Of a stretch of DNA of 64,000 nucleotides, positions 16,525-25,381 are shown piece after piece (position 1 is the first letter of the stretch; every line of letters starts with the position of its first letter). The notes under the pieces were generated by a model that worked only from the letters and a program-made list of their open reading frames with translations, made no database searches and had not been told where the DNA came from. The position numbers and the translations under genes are program-made. This DNA is from Rhodococcus rhodochrous (lineage in GTDB: Bacteria; Actinomycetota; Actinomycetes; Mycobacteriales; Mycobacteriaceae): NCBI RefSeq assembly GCF_014854695.1, contig NZ_CP027557.1, forward strand, positions 1,116,001 to 1,180,000. Reading direction: 5' to 3'.

Positions 16525-17250
16525 TCAAACCGTTTCGTTGTAGGTCGACGCGACTATCTCCGCTGCCACCTCCCGTACGGCGATGCGCCGCTGTGTAGAC
16601 AATTCGAGTAGTCGCTGCACGGCACGATCGGCATCGATGTTCTCGCGCAGCATCACGATTCCTTTGGCAGTAGCGATCAGGTCCCGGTCGCGCAGGGCCC
16701 GAAGCAACCGCTCGTTGAGCGCCTCGGCTTCGGTCAGGGTGTGCATGTTCGCCAACAGGATCGCGGCCTGCTCGGCGAAGCGGCCGAGGATGTCCTCACT
16801 GTCTGCTGTATAGACACGGGGGCGTGCGGAATAAACCTTCAGTGCGCCCATCATCTCGCCCGCGTACTGCAGGGGAACACTCAGCGACGACGACATTCCC
16901 AGCTCGGCCGCCTGCCTGGACCATTCCGGCCAGCGCTTCTCCTCGTCGAGGTTGTCCACGCGCACCGGCACGCCGTCCCGGATCGCCGCCAGACAGGGAC
17001 CGTCGCCGAGTTCGTACTGCAGTGCGTCGAGACGTTCGACCATCTGTCCGGTCGCGGCGGAGGTGGACCGGTTGTTCTCGTCGTCGACGAGAGTGATTCC
17101 CGAGCCGTCCGTGTCGGGCAGTGTGTCCTTCGCCAGCGAGGTGATCAGTTCCAGCACGGTGGTCACGGTCTGTTCGGACAGCAACACTCCGGCCATGCGG
17201 GCGAACACCGCGGCCCATGCATCGGGAGTCGGATCATGCGACTCCGTCAT
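16525..17250 (-). CDS. GAF-ANTAR sensor/antiterminator
   Basis: A 241-residue cytosolic protein with an N-terminal GAF domain (about residues 25-170, including GSGITLVDDENN and ELGDGPCLAAIRDGVPVRVD) and a C-terminal ANTAR domain (about 185-240, LNERLLRALRDRDLIATAKG followed by IVMLRENIDADRAVQRLLEL). Such proteins sense a small ligand, redox state or light through GAF and bind paired hairpins in nascent RNA through ANTAR. I chose ATG 17250 because GGGAGGTGGG lies just upstream; an in-frame ATG at 17274 lacks one. It is the first gene of a two-gene unit with the hypothetical protein and is divergent from ligD. Confidence 0.9.
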   Translation of the reverse strand: MTESHDPTPDAWAAVFARMAGVLLSEQTVTTVLELITSLAKDTLPDTDGSGITLVDDENNRSTSAATGQMVERLDALQYELGDGPCLAAIRDGVPVRVDNLDEEKRWPEWSRQAAELGMSSSLSVPLQYAGEMMGALKVYSARPRVYTADSEDILGRFAEQAAILLANMHTLTEAEALNERLLRALRDRDLIATAKGIVMLRENIDADRAVQRLLELSTQRRIAVREVAAEIVASTYNETV

Positions 17251-17405
17251 ATCCCACCTCCCGCCCGAACGCACGCTCGTGCATCACCGATACACCGATA
17301 CACCGACGCTACCCGCTTCCGCGCATCGGCGTTCGCGGACATACCGCCCCGATCGCTCCGTGCGACACCGCACCGGAACGCGCCCGGATTGGCAGAATCC
17401 GGAGT

Positions 17406-19778
17406 ATGCCGACCCGGACGATCGACGGTCACCGCATCACCCTGACCAACCTCGACAAGGTGCTGTATCCGAGCACCGGGACGACGAAGGGTGAGGTGGT
17501 CGAGTACTACGAAGCCGTCGCCGAGGCGATGCTTCCGCACATCGCCGGCCGGGCCGCGACCCGCAACCGGTGGCCGAACGGTGTCGGCGAACAGTCCTTC
17601 TTCGAGAAGAACCTCCCCGACCACGCACCGGCCTGGATCGACCGTCGCACCCTGCACCACAAGGACCGCCGGGTCACCTACCCGCTGTTCGATTCCGCCG
17701 CCGGGCTCGTCTGGCTCGGGCAACAGGCCGCCCTCGAACTCCACGTGCACCAGTGGCGTTTCGACGGAGAGAAGGCCGGGCCCGCGACCCGCATCGTCTT
17801 CGACCTCGACCCGGGCCCCGGCGTGGGCCTGGCCGAGTGCGCGGAGGTCGCCCGCCACGTCCGCGACACGGTCGCCGAACTCGGATGGACGGCCTATCCG
17901 GTCACCAGCGGCAGCAAGGGCATCCACCTGTACGTCCCGCTCGATCGGATGCTGTCGTCGTCGGGGGCGTCGAAGGTCGCGAAGCAGGTCGCACGCAATC
18001 TCGAGACCATCCTTCCCGACCTGGTGACCGCAACGATGGCGAAGTCGGCGCGCGAGGGCAAGGTCTTCGTCGACTGGAGCCAGAACAACAGTTCCAAGAC
18101 GACGGTCGCGCCGTACTCGCTGCGCGGTCGCGACGAGCCGTGGGTGGCGGCGCCGCGCAGCTGGGACGAGCTCGACGACCCCGACCTCGCGCAACTGCAG
18201 TTCCGGGAGGTCCTCGCCCGCATCGACGAGTTCGGGGACCTGCTCGCCGGTCTCGACCCGCCCCTCGGCAAGGCTGTGTCCGGAGACAAGACCGGGTCCG
18301 GAGACAAGACCGGGTCCGGCGGAGATGCTCTGGACACCTACCGCGGCAAGCGCGACGCGTCGCGCACCCCGGAACCGGTACCCGACCGCGTCCCCGAGGA
18401 CGGTCCCGGCAACAGGTTCGTCATCCAGGAGCACCACGCACGTCGCCTGCACTACGACCTGCGGCTCGAACGCGACGGTGTGCTGGCCTCGTGGGCCGTA
18501 CCGAAGAACCTGCCGGACACCTCGGGGCGCAACAATCTCGCGGTACGGACCGAGGACCACCCGATCGAGTACCTGACCTTCCACGGGACGATCCCGAAGG
18601 GCGAATACGGCGCCGGCAGCATGACCGTGTGGGACACCGGCACCTACGAGACCGAGAAGTGGCGGGACGACGAGGTGATCGTGCGGTTCCACGGCGACAG
18701 GGTCGAGGGACGGTACGCGCTGATCCGCACCGAGAAGAACCAGTGGCTGGCGCACCGCATGAAGGACCAGTCGTCGCCGAGCACCGAGTCGTCCGATGCC
18801 GATCCGGCCTCCCTCGTCGGATCGTCGGGGTCCAAGGCCTTCCCGCGCGATCTCGCGCCCATGCTCGCGACCCCCGGTGACGTCTCGGGTCTCGACGCCG
18901 AAGACTGGGCGTTCGAAGGCAAATGGGACGGATACCGCGCCATCGCGGAGATCGAGGACGGCACCGTCAGGCTCCGCAGCCGATCCGGTCGCGATGTCAC
19001 CGGCGACTACCGGAAGCTCGTCGAACTCGCGACGATCCTCGACGGTCACCGGGCGGTGCTCGACGGGGAGATCGTCGCCGTCGACCGCTCCGGGGTGACG
19101 AGCTTCTCGATGCTGCAGCGCGGCGTGAACTACGAGTACCGCGTGTTCGACGTGCTGTATCTCGACGGGGTGTCGCTGCTGCGCAAGACCTACGACGATC
19201 GCCGACGGGTCCTCGAGGCGCTCGCCGCTGCCACGGACGGACTGATCGTCCCGGATCTGCTCCCGGGTGACGGCTCGAAGGCTCTCGAGCGCAGCCGCGC
19301 GAAGAACTGGGAGGGCGTGGTCGCCAAGCGCCGGGACTCCGTGTATCTGCCGGGCAAGCGCGGCGCCGGATGGATCAAGTCGAAGAACTGGCTCACCCAG
19401 ACCGTCGTGCTCGGCGGATACCGCCGTGGCAACGGCAACCGTGCCTCGACCTTCGGCTCCCTGCTGCTCGGCGTCTACGACGACGACGGTGAGTTCGTGT
19501 ACGTCGGCAAGGTCGGCACCGGTTTCGACGACGAGACACTCCTGTCGGTGGCGAAGGCTGTGAAAGGGCACACGAGCCGCACGAACCCGTTCGCGAACGA
19601 GGTGCCGGCCGCCGAACGCCGCGATGCGGTGTGGTTGCGGCCCGAACTCGTGGGGGAGGTGCGGTTCGGGGGATGGACGGAAGGAGACCGGGTGCGGCAC
19701 GCGAGCTGGCGTGGTCTGCGCGACGACATGGACGCGTCGAGCGTGGTGCGAGAAGAGGAAACAGGCACTGACTGCTAA
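17406..19778 (+). CDS. ligD: ATP-dependent DNA ligase D (Pol-PE-Lig)
   Basis: LigD performs end processing and sealing in Ku-dependent non-homologous end joining. The 790 residues follow the mycobacterial order: primase-like polymerase (1 to about 285) with catalytic DLDPG aspartates 133 and 135; 3'-phosphoesterase (about 330-460) with RLHYDLRLERDG and PIEYLTFHGTIPKGEYG; and ligase (about 490-790) with active-site Lys506 in EGKWDGYRA. M. tuberculosis LigD is about 759 residues. The excess lies partly in a linker that includes a duplicated SGDKTG (18279-18314). The ATG at 17406 has GGAG only 1 nt away, so leaderless or weak translation is possible. No ku gene is visible in the window. Confidence 0.96.
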   Translation: MPTRTIDGHRITLTNLDKVLYPSTGTTKGEVVEYYEAVAEAMLPHIAGRAATRNRWPNGVGEQSFFEKNLPDHAPAWIDRRTLHHKDRRVTYPLFDSAAGLVWLGQQAALELHVHQWRFDGEKAGPATRIVFDLDPGPGVGLAECAEVARHVRDTVAELGWTAYPVTSGSKGIHLYVPLDRMLSSSGASKVAKQVARNLETILPDLVTATMAKSAREGKVFVDWSQNNSSKTTVAPYSLRGRDEPWVAAPRSWDELDDPDLAQLQFREVLARIDEFGDLLAGLDPPLGKAVSGDKTGSGDKTGSGGDALDTYRGKRDASRTPEPVPDRVPEDGPGNRFVIQEHHARRLHYDLRLERDGVLASWAVPKNLPDTSGRNNLAVRTEDHPIEYLTFHGTIPKGEYGAGSMTVWDTGTYETEKWRDDEVIVRFHGDRVEGRYALIRTEKNQWLAHRMKDQSSPSTESSDADPASLVGSSGSKAFPRDLAPMLATPGDVSGLDAEDWAFEGKWDGYRAIAEIEDGTVRLRSRSGRDVTGDYRKLVELATILDGHRAVLDGEIVAVDRSGVTSFSMLQRGVNYEYRVFDVLYLDGVSLLRKTYDDRRRVLEALAAATDGLIVPDLLPGDGSKALERSRAKNWEGVVAKRRDSVYLPGKRGAGWIKSKNWLTQTVVLGGYRRGNGNRASTFGSLLLGVYDDDGEFVYVGKVGTGFDDETLLSVAKAVKGHTSRTNPFANEVPAAERRDAVWLRPELVGEVRFGGWTEGDRVRHASWRGLRDDMDASSVVREEETGTDC
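18279..18314 (+). repeat. Two tandem 18-bp copies inside the ligD linker
   Basis: TCCGGAGACAAGACCGGG occurs twice in direct succession (18279-18296 and 18297-18314). It encodes a repeated Ser-Gly-Asp-Lys-Thr-Gly between the polymerase and phosphoesterase domains. Being in frame and in a flexible linker, it lengthens the linker without disrupting a domain. Confidence 0.95.
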
Positions 19779-19821
19779 CGTTCGTCCGAAGTCGGGTGAT
19801 CGGGCATTAGGGGAGGCATCA

Positions 19822-20499
19822 ATGGCCGAGGGCTCGCGTGGCGTCGTCCGTCGGATCGGTTTGGTCGAGGATCACGAGTCGGTCGCGCTCGGGTTCGCAG
19901 CGATGCTCGCCGATCAACCCGATCTCGAGCTCGTGGGTACCGCCCCCACCGTCTCGGGTCTGCTCGAGCAGGTCACCGACCTCGACCTCGCCGTTCTCGA
20001 CCTGCGCCTGTCCGACGGATCCTCCCCGAAGAGCAACGTCGAGCAGCTGCGCGCGGCGGGCCTCGAGACCCTGGTCTTCACCGGCGCCGAGAACCCGTAT
20101 CTGCTGCGTTCGGCCGCCCGCGCCGGTGTGCTCGGGGTGGTGCGGAAATCCGAGCCCGCGGCCGTGGTGATCGAGGCGATCCGCGTGGCCGCCGCGGGAG
20201 GGCAGGTCGCCAGCACCGAATGGGCCGCGGCGATCGACGGTGATCCCGAACTCGACGACGTCGGTCTGAGTCCACGGCAGCTCGAAGTGCTCGAACTGTA
20301 TGCGTCGGGGGAGAAGCTCGACCGGGTCGCCCGGCTGACAGGCCTCGCTCCGCAGACCGTCAACGACTACCTGCAGCGAATCCGCCAGAAGTACGCGGAG
20401 GCAGGTCGTCCCGCGCCCACGAAGACGGATCTGTACAAACGTGCCGTCGAGGACGGATGGCTGCCGATGCCCGAACGGTCGGATGTCCGCCGTCGCTGA
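19822..20499 (+). CDS. NarL/FixJ-type response regulator (module 1)
   Basis: A 225-residue two-domain regulator. The receiver domain (about 10-128) has the acidic pair Glu16/Asp17, phospho-acceptor Asp60 in VLDLRLSDG, Thr87 in VFTG and Lys109, so it looks fully competent. The C-terminal LuxR-type HTH (about 150-215) has LSPRQLEVLELYASGEKLDR and ends IRQKYAEAGRPAPTKTDLYK, somewhat unlike standard LuxR helices. The ATG at 19822 has a strong GGGGAGG. Its stop overlaps the start of the kinase gene by 17 bp, so the pair is co-translated. Targets are unknown; its own operon or the neighbouring second module are plausible. Confidence 0.9.
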   Translation: MAEGSRGVVRRIGLVEDHESVALGFAAMLADQPDLELVGTAPTVSGLLEQVTDLDLAVLDLRLSDGSSPKSNVEQLRAAGLETLVFTGAENPYLLRSAARAGVLGVVRKSEPAAVVIEAIRVAAAGGQVASTEWAAAIDGDPELDDVGLSPRQLEVLELYASGEKLDRVARLTGLAPQTVNDYLQRIRQKYAEAGRPAPTKTDLYKRAVEDGWLPMPERSDVRRR

Positions 20500-21706
20500 C
20501 GAGCCGGCCGCGGGCGCCGGGGAGAAGTCGCACGATCGCAGCACGGCGGCTGCCGACCGACTTCTCCGGATGTTCGCGCGATTCGTCGCGATCGGATATC
20601 TCTGCTACTTCGCGTTGCTCGTGCCGGAGATCCTCGAGGCGTCGGCACTCGTCGAGTGGTGGTGGACTCCCACCGCGGCCGTCCTCATGTTCGGATCCGG
20701 GGTCGCGCTCGGCTTCGCCTCGTTCCGCGGCACGGTGTGGATGCAGCGGACCGCAACCGTCAATGCGCTCGCCTACGCCGTGATGGTCGCATTGTGGTTC
20801 GTGGCGTGGAACGGGACGCAGATCCCGCAGGACCAGTCGTTGTGGTTCACCGCCTTTCCCGGCCTCGCGTCGCTCGCGGCGGCGGTCGCGTGGAGACCCC
20901 GGCGGGCGTTCGTCCACATGATCCTCGCGGTTCTGCTCGCGCAGTGCGCGAATCACCTCGTCCGCGACGCCCCATTCGGATACTTCCTGGCACCCGACCT
21001 GGCGTTCGCGTTCGTCTTCTGCACGGTCTTCCTCGCGGCTGCGGTGGTGGGCCTCGGCACCGGCCGCACCCTCGACGAGACCATCGCTGCCACCCAGGCC
21101 ACGGCGGCCGCCGCGGCCGCAGCGGAGGCACGGAACGCCGAGCGCGCACGGTTCGATGCCCTGGTCCACGACCGCGTGATGTCGACCCTGCTGGCGGCGT
21201 CACGTAATGCACCCCGGGAGTCGCTCGTCGAGCAGGCCGAACGAGCGGTCGCCGAACTCGACGAGTTGCGGCGCGGCACCGATCGGGAGTCGGCGCTCGA
21301 CGCCGCCGCGGTCGTGGCGCGGCTCCGATCGGCGGCGACCGAGGCCGACGAGGACGTCGTCTTCACCGGCCGTGTCGCCCCGGGATCCGGCGACGTTGCG
21401 TTCCCACCCGAACCCGCACGCGCGACCGCCGCTGCCCTCGCCGAGGCGGTACGCAACAGCGTGCGGCACGCGGGTAAGGACGCGTCCCGCACGGTCGAGG
21501 TCGACGTGGCACCGAGATGGATCTCCGTGCAGGTCGTGGACGACGGCAGAGGTTTTGAACCCGACGCCGTCGACCCGCACCGGCTCGGTCTCGAAGTGAG
21601 CATCCGCGGACGTATGCGCCGACTGTCCGGTGGACGGGCGGTCGTGCAGTCCGCGCCGGGGGCCGGGACCCGGGTGTTGTTGTACTGGCGGGATCCGGCC
21701 GCATGA
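20483..21706 (+). CDS. Membrane sensor histidine kinase (module 1)
   Basis: A 407-residue kinase of the HPK7/NarX-like type. The N-terminal half has about six membrane spans (for example IGYLCYFALLVPEIL and LAFAFVFCTVFLAAAVVGLG) with no large extracytoplasmic domain, suggesting it senses something in or near the membrane. The phospho-acceptor helix is [20 protein letters not shown] with His229. The ATPase domain has N box [12 protein letters not shown] and G box VDDGRGFEPD. The ATG at 20483 overlaps the regulator gene. Its stop overlaps the next start by 4 bp (ATGA). It is the likely partner of the upstream response regulator. Confidence 0.88.
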   Translation: MSAVADEPAAGAGEKSHDRSTAAADRLLRMFARFVAIGYLCYFALLVPEILEASALVEWWWTPTAAVLMFGSGVALGFASFRGTVWMQRTATVNALAYAVMVALWFVAWNGTQIPQDQSLWFTAFPGLASLAAAVAWRPRRAFVHMILAVLLAQCANHLVRDAPFGYFLAPDLAFAFVFCTVFLAAAVVGLGTGRTLDETIAATQATAAAAAAAEARNAERARFDALVHDRVMSTLLAASRNAPRESLVEQAERAVAELDELRRGTDRESALDAAAVVARLRSAATEADEDVVFTGRVAPGSGDVAFPPEPARATAAALAEAVRNSVRHAGKDASRTVEVDVAPRWISVQVVDDGRGFEPDAVDPHRLGLEVSIRGRMRRLSGGRAVVQSAPGAGTRVLLYWRDPAA

Positions 21707-22725
21707 ACACTGCGAACTCGACCGTCTCCGATCTGCTGCGGATGCACAGCCGGCCCGCGCGGGCCTTCGCCGTCCTGTACGCGGTGACCTGCGTGGTGCT
21801 CGCCATGAACACCGCGCCCCGTGCCGAGGTCCGCTGGCCCGTCGCGATCGCTGTGATCGTGTGTGTGGCCGCCGCCTACGCGCTCGTCGTGGTCGAGGGG
21901 GACCCACTACCGGTGCGACCCGCACTGGCGATGACGTTCTCGGGCGCGATCGCGTCGGCGTCGGTGCTGTGGGTGGTGCCCGCCGATCCGGCACCGCACC
22001 CCATCGAGCTGTGGCCGTTCGGGATGTCCACGACGATCCTCGTGTTCATGTGCGTGCGGGGACGCACGGCGTTCGCCTGGTGCGGGATGCTCCTCATGCT
22101 CGTCGTCGCCGCGCTGTGGTCGCATCTCACGGGCCCAGGGATGGGCTACGGGCTCGGCCTGACGATCACGAGTGCCGGACCGGTGCTCATGGGCACCGTC
22201 TGCGCCTACACGATCCGCCCCCTGGCGCGGTCGATCTACCTGCTGCGCGCCCGGTCGATGCAGCGGATCGCAGCGGAGTCCGCAGCTGCCGCGGCCCTGG
22301 AGGAACGCGACGCTCGTCTCGGCAGCCTCGATGCGTCGGCGCGGCCGTTGCTCAAGCGGATCGTCTCGGGCGAACCCCTCGACGAGAACGAACGGATCGA
22401 GTGCGGACTCGTCGAGGCACGACTGCGCGACGGTCTGCGTGCGCCCGTACTCCAGGTACCCGAGGTCGACCGGGCTGCCGCTGCGGCCCGCAGGCGCGGC
22501 GTCGAGATCGTCATGCTCGACGACCACGCCATGGACTCGGCATCTCCCGAGGTCCGGCGCGCCGTCTACCGGGAGGTGGTGGACGCGCTCGATTCGGTGA
22601 GCGAAGGGTCGGTGACCGTGCGTGTGTTGCCGCCGGCCCGCGCGGCGATGGTGACGATGCTTGTGAAGGGCGAGGATGTGCGCCGAATCGAGATCGGGCA
22701 CGACGGCCGGCGCACCGGTAATTAG
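21703..22725 (+). CDS. Membrane protein with kinase-like but degenerate C-terminus (module 1)
   Basis: A 340-residue protein with five or six membrane spans in the first ~180 residues. A helical cytoplasmic part follows ([33 protein letters not shown]) with a compact C-terminal domain ending VRVLPPARAAMVTMLVKGED. The arrangement of spans, long helix and small domain mimics the sensor kinase next door, but I see no phospho-acceptor His, N box or G box. It may be a pseudokinase or a partner that tunes the kinase. It starts inside the kinase stop codon (ATGA). It is a clear homologue of the protein at 24354-25370. Confidence 0.75.
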   Translation: MNTANSTVSDLLRMHSRPARAFAVLYAVTCVVLAMNTAPRAEVRWPVAIAVIVCVAAAYALVVVEGDPLPVRPALAMTFSGAIASASVLWVVPADPAPHPIELWPFGMSTTILVFMCVRGRTAFAWCGMLLMLVVAALWSHLTGPGMGYGLGLTITSAGPVLMGTVCAYTIRPLARSIYLLRARSMQRIAAESAAAAALEERDARLGSLDASARPLLKRIVSGEPLDENERIECGLVEARLRDGLRAPVLQVPEVDRAAAAARRRGVEIVMLDDHAMDSASPEVRRAVYREVVDALDSVSEGSVTVRVLPPARAAMVTMLVKGEDVRRIEIGHDGRRTGN

Positions 22726-22737
22726 GCGAAACACCGA

Positions 22738-22757
22738 TGCCCATATTTTCTTGGGCA
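22738..22757 (+). terminator. Hairpin after sensor module 1
   Basis: TGCCCA-8 nt-TGGGCA begins 12 nt after the stop at 22725, with an A+T-rich loop and A-rich sequence following. It may end the module 1 transcript, leaving module 2 to its own promoter at 22779-22801. The stem is only 6 bp. Confidence 0.45.
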
Positions 22758-22778
22758 GAGAAAAATCTGTCTGGGTAG

Positions 22779-22801
22779 TTGTCGGTTTCAACCGTTACGT
22801 T
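22779..22801 (+). promoter_or_regulatory. PafBC-type (RecA-NDp-like) promoter for sensor module 2
   Basis: TTGTCGGTT (22779-22787), 8 nt, then TACGTT (22796-22801). The published mycobacterial LexA-independent DNA-damage promoter is TTGTCRGTG-N8-TAnnnT, so eight of nine upstream positions, the spacing and the -10 pattern agree. The expected start is about 22808, giving a leader of about 65 nt before the ATG at 22874. No LexA box is seen nearby. Confidence 0.5.
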
Positions 22802-22873
22802 GTAGGCACTCGAAACGGAGTTCGTCGGGGGACTCGGTTCGATCCCATGTATTCATCTCGGTAGGGACGCGCT

Positions 22874-23146
22874 ATGACGACGATGCTCGAACATTCCCCG
22901 GCACAGAAGCCTGCGCCTCAGAAGCCCGCACTCTCGGCTCGCGAGATCGAGATCCTGCGGGCCTGGCTGCTCTGCGAGTCCAAGTCCGAGGCGGCTGCGA
23001 GCCTGTTCGTCACTGCAGCAACGGTCAGCACCCACATCGTCCGCATCCGCGAGAAGTACGCCCGCGTCGGGCGTACGGCGACCACGAAGACGGCACTGCT
23101 CGCCCGCGCTCTGCAGGACGGTGTGGTCTCCATCGACGAGCTGTGA
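22874..23146 (+). CDS. Stand-alone LuxR-type HTH protein (module 2)
   Basis: A 90-residue protein consisting almost only of a LuxR-like HTH: LSAREIEILRAWLLCESKSE, TVSTHIVRIREKYARVGRTA and TKTALLARALQDG. It matches the end of the response regulator at 19822-20499 (shared IRxKYA, TKT, RAxxDG) but has no receiver domain. If it acts with the following kinase, it cannot be controlled by receiver phosphorylation. The ATG at 22874 has GGTAGGGA upstream. The stop overlaps the GTG start of the kinase gene (GTGA). The short N-terminus is Pro/Gln-rich (HSPAQKPAPQKP). Confidence 0.88.
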   Translation: MTTMLEHSPAQKPAPQKPALSAREIEILRAWLLCESKSEAAASLFVTAATVSTHIVRIREKYARVGRTATTKTALLARALQDGVVSIDEL

Positions 23147-24357
23147 CCCGTCGGCCTGCCACCACACAGGGTGGACACACGACGGATCCGACGAGCGCGG
23201 CCGACCGGATCCACCGGGTCTTCGGCCGGTTCATCAGCGCGGGCTATGTGTTCTACCTGCTGTTCGTCGTCCCCACAGCGGTGTCGCAGGCCCACCTCAC
23301 GGCATGGTGGTGGTTGCCGACGGCACTGCTCGCGATCTTCGGCACCGGGATTGCGCTCGGGGTGGCGACCTTCCTGAGCGATGTCCGGTGGATCGGGCGA
23401 CTCGCAGCCGCCAACGCCGTCGCCTTCCTGGTCGTGGCGGTCCTGTGGTTCCCGGCCTGGACGGGTGAGGTTTCCACGAACACGGCCTGGCAGGCGCTCT
23501 TCCCCGGAGTGGCAGGACTGTCCGCCGCGGCAGCGTGGCGGCCGCGGACGGCGCTCGCCTACCTCACGGTGGTGGTGTTCGTCGTGCAGGCCACCAACTA
23601 TCTGCTGGTGAACACCACGACGGGGTACCGCTTCGTCCCGGAACTCGCGTTCGCACTCATGTTCTGCGGGGTCTTCGCCGCTGCGGCGATCGTCGCCTTC
23701 CGCACGGGCGACGTCCTCGATTCCACCGTCGCGGCCACCGAGCGATCCGTTGTCGCGGCGGCCGCGGCCGCGGCCAGGACGGTCGAACGCGAGCGGTTCG
23801 ACGCGCTCGTCCACGACCAGGTGATGTCCACCCTGCTCGCCTCGGGTCGCGGCGCATCCGACGGCCCCGTCGCAGCCCAGGCCCGTCGTGCGCTGGAGAT
23901 GTTCGACTCCCTGCGGCGCGGCGACGACACCGAGAGCAGCTTCGACGCCGACCGGGTGGCGGCCCAGTTCCGTTCGGCGGCCTCCGAGGTGGACGAGGAC
24001 GTCGAGTTCACGACCGCGACGAGTGCCGATGCCGGGCCGTACTACCCGGCCGACGTGATCAGGGCGGTCGGAGCCGCACTGGCCGAGGCCGTGCGGAACA
24101 GTGTCCGCCACGCCGGCCCGGGCACACAGCGGGCCGTGCACGTCGACCTCGGACCCGGATCGGTCCGGGTGGTCGTCCGCGACGACGGCCACGGATTCGA
24201 CCCCGCCCAGGTCGATCCCTACCGGATGGGCATCCGCGCGAGCATCCACGGACGCATGCGCGGCCTGGCCGGAGGCGACTCGCAGATCACCTCCGGCCCC
24301 GGAGGTACGACGGTGACGTTGTTCTGGTGCGATCCGGCCGAGCGTCGCGCACCGTGA
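23143..24357 (+). CDS. Membrane sensor histidine kinase (module 2)
   Basis: A 404-residue homologue of the module 1 kinase with the same plan: about six membrane spans (for example [17 protein letters not shown] and [19 protein letters not shown]), an alanine-rich connector, the phospho-acceptor helix [20 protein letters not shown] with His224, N box [12 protein letters not shown] and G box [10 protein letters not shown]. It starts with GTG 23143 overlapping the HTH gene stop by 4 bp, and its own stop overlaps the next GTG start by 4 bp. All catalytic boxes look intact, yet no receiver-domain partner is encoded next to it. It may phosphorylate the module 1 regulator. Confidence 0.88.
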   Translation: MTRRPATTQGGHTTDPTSAADRIHRVFGRFISAGYVFYLLFVVPTAVSQAHLTAWWWLPTALLAIFGTGIALGVATFLSDVRWIGRLAAANAVAFLVVAVLWFPAWTGEVSTNTAWQALFPGVAGLSAAAAWRPRTALAYLTVVVFVVQATNYLLVNTTTGYRFVPELAFALMFCGVFAAAAIVAFRTGDVLDSTVAATERSVVAAAAAAARTVERERFDALVHDQVMSTLLASGRGASDGPVAAQARRALEMFDSLRRGDDTESSFDADRVAAQFRSAASEVDEDVEFTTATSADAGPYYPADVIRAVGAALAEAVRNSVRHAGPGTQRAVHVDLGPGSVRVVVRDDGHGFDPAQVDPYRMGIRASIHGRMRGLAGGDSQITSGPGGTTVTLFWCDPAERRAP

Positions 24358-25370
24358 CGACCACCGAATCGACCCGCGACGTGCGCGACCTGCTGGGGAT
24401 GCGCACCACGGCCGCACGTGTACTCGTGAGCCTCTACGCCCTGGTCTGCCTCGTGCTGGCGGCATTCGGCGCGGAGCACACGTCCGCGAGCTGGCCTCCC
24501 GCCCTCGCCGTGCTCGTGTGCACGTTCGCGGCGTTCACCCTCATCACCGTCCCAGGCGACCCGCTGCCGATGCCGGCGACGATCCCGCTCGCCGCCACCG
24601 GGACGGTCTCGTCGGCGCTCGTCTTCTCGGTGCTGCCGGTGCCCTCCCCGGGAGGCATCGCGACCTGGCCGCTCGGGATGTCCACGGTCGTCTTCACGTT
24701 CATGTGCGTGCGCGGACGCACCCTCGCGGCGTGGATCGGGTTGGCCTGCATGATCGCGACCGCGACCTTCTGGACCTACGCCACCGGACAGGGGATCGGC
24801 CCCGGCCTGTCGCTGTCGCTCGTCAACGCCGCCCCGGTCCTCATGTCCACCTTCTTCGCCTTCACCCTGCGACCACTCGCCGGATCCATCTACCTGCTGC
24901 GTGCGATGTCGTTGCAGCGCAGCGCCGAACAGGCCGCCTCGGCTGCAGCGCTCGAGGAACGCGACGCGCAACTCGACCGGCTCGACTCCCTGGCCCGGCC
25001 CCTCCTCGAACGCATCGCGACCGGGGAGGTACTCGAGGCGGGGGAGCGACGCGCCGGTGTGCTGCTCGAAGCACGTCTGCGGGACGGGCTTCGAGCACCG
25101 GCCCTGCAGGATCCCCAGGTCGTCGAGGCGGCCGACGCCGCGCGCCGACGAGGCGTGGACGTGGTGATGCTCGACGATCACGGCCTGGACGGGGTGCCCC
25201 CGGACGAACAGGCCCGCCTCCGACGTGCGGTCGCCGACGAACTCGACTCGGTGTCACACGGTTCCGTCACGGTACGGGTCCTGCCCCCGGGACGCCGGGC
25301 CCTCGTGACGATCCTCGTGCGGGGGGACTCCGTGCGCCGCATCGAACTGGGCAAGGCGCCGCAGAGCTAG
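24354..25370 (+). CDS. Membrane protein with kinase-like but degenerate C-terminus (module 2)
   Basis: A 338-residue homologue of the protein at 21703-22725. It shares the five-to-six-span N-terminus ([19 protein letters not shown] is nearly identical to its counterpart), the helical connector [39 protein letters not shown], and the C-terminal [17 protein letters not shown] and [19 protein letters not shown]. As in module 1 there is no visible His, N or G box. The start GTG 24354 lies inside the kinase stop (GTGA), completing a fully overlapping three-gene unit. The function is unknown; conservation of both copies argues that it is needed for the module. Confidence 0.75.
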   Translation: MTTTESTRDVRDLLGMRTTAARVLVSLYALVCLVLAAFGAEHTSASWPPALAVLVCTFAAFTLITVPGDPLPMPATIPLAATGTVSSALVFSVLPVPSPGGIATWPLGMSTVVFTFMCVRGRTLAAWIGLACMIATATFWTYATGQGIGPGLSLSLVNAAPVLMSTFFAFTLRPLAGSIYLLRAMSLQRSAEQAASAAALEERDAQLDRLDSLARPLLERIATGEVLEAGERRAGVLLEARLRDGLRAPALQDPQVVEAADAARRRGVDVVMLDDHGLDGVPPDEQARLRRAVADELDSVSHGSVTVRVLPPGRRALVTILVRGDSVRRIELGKAPQS

Positions 25371-25381
25371 AGTCACCTTCC

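Noticed and set aside
17247-19700. 817-codon minus-strand frame over ligD
   Set aside because: A shadow of ligD: no domains, no plausible start, and ligD carries all catalytic motifs on the plus strand.
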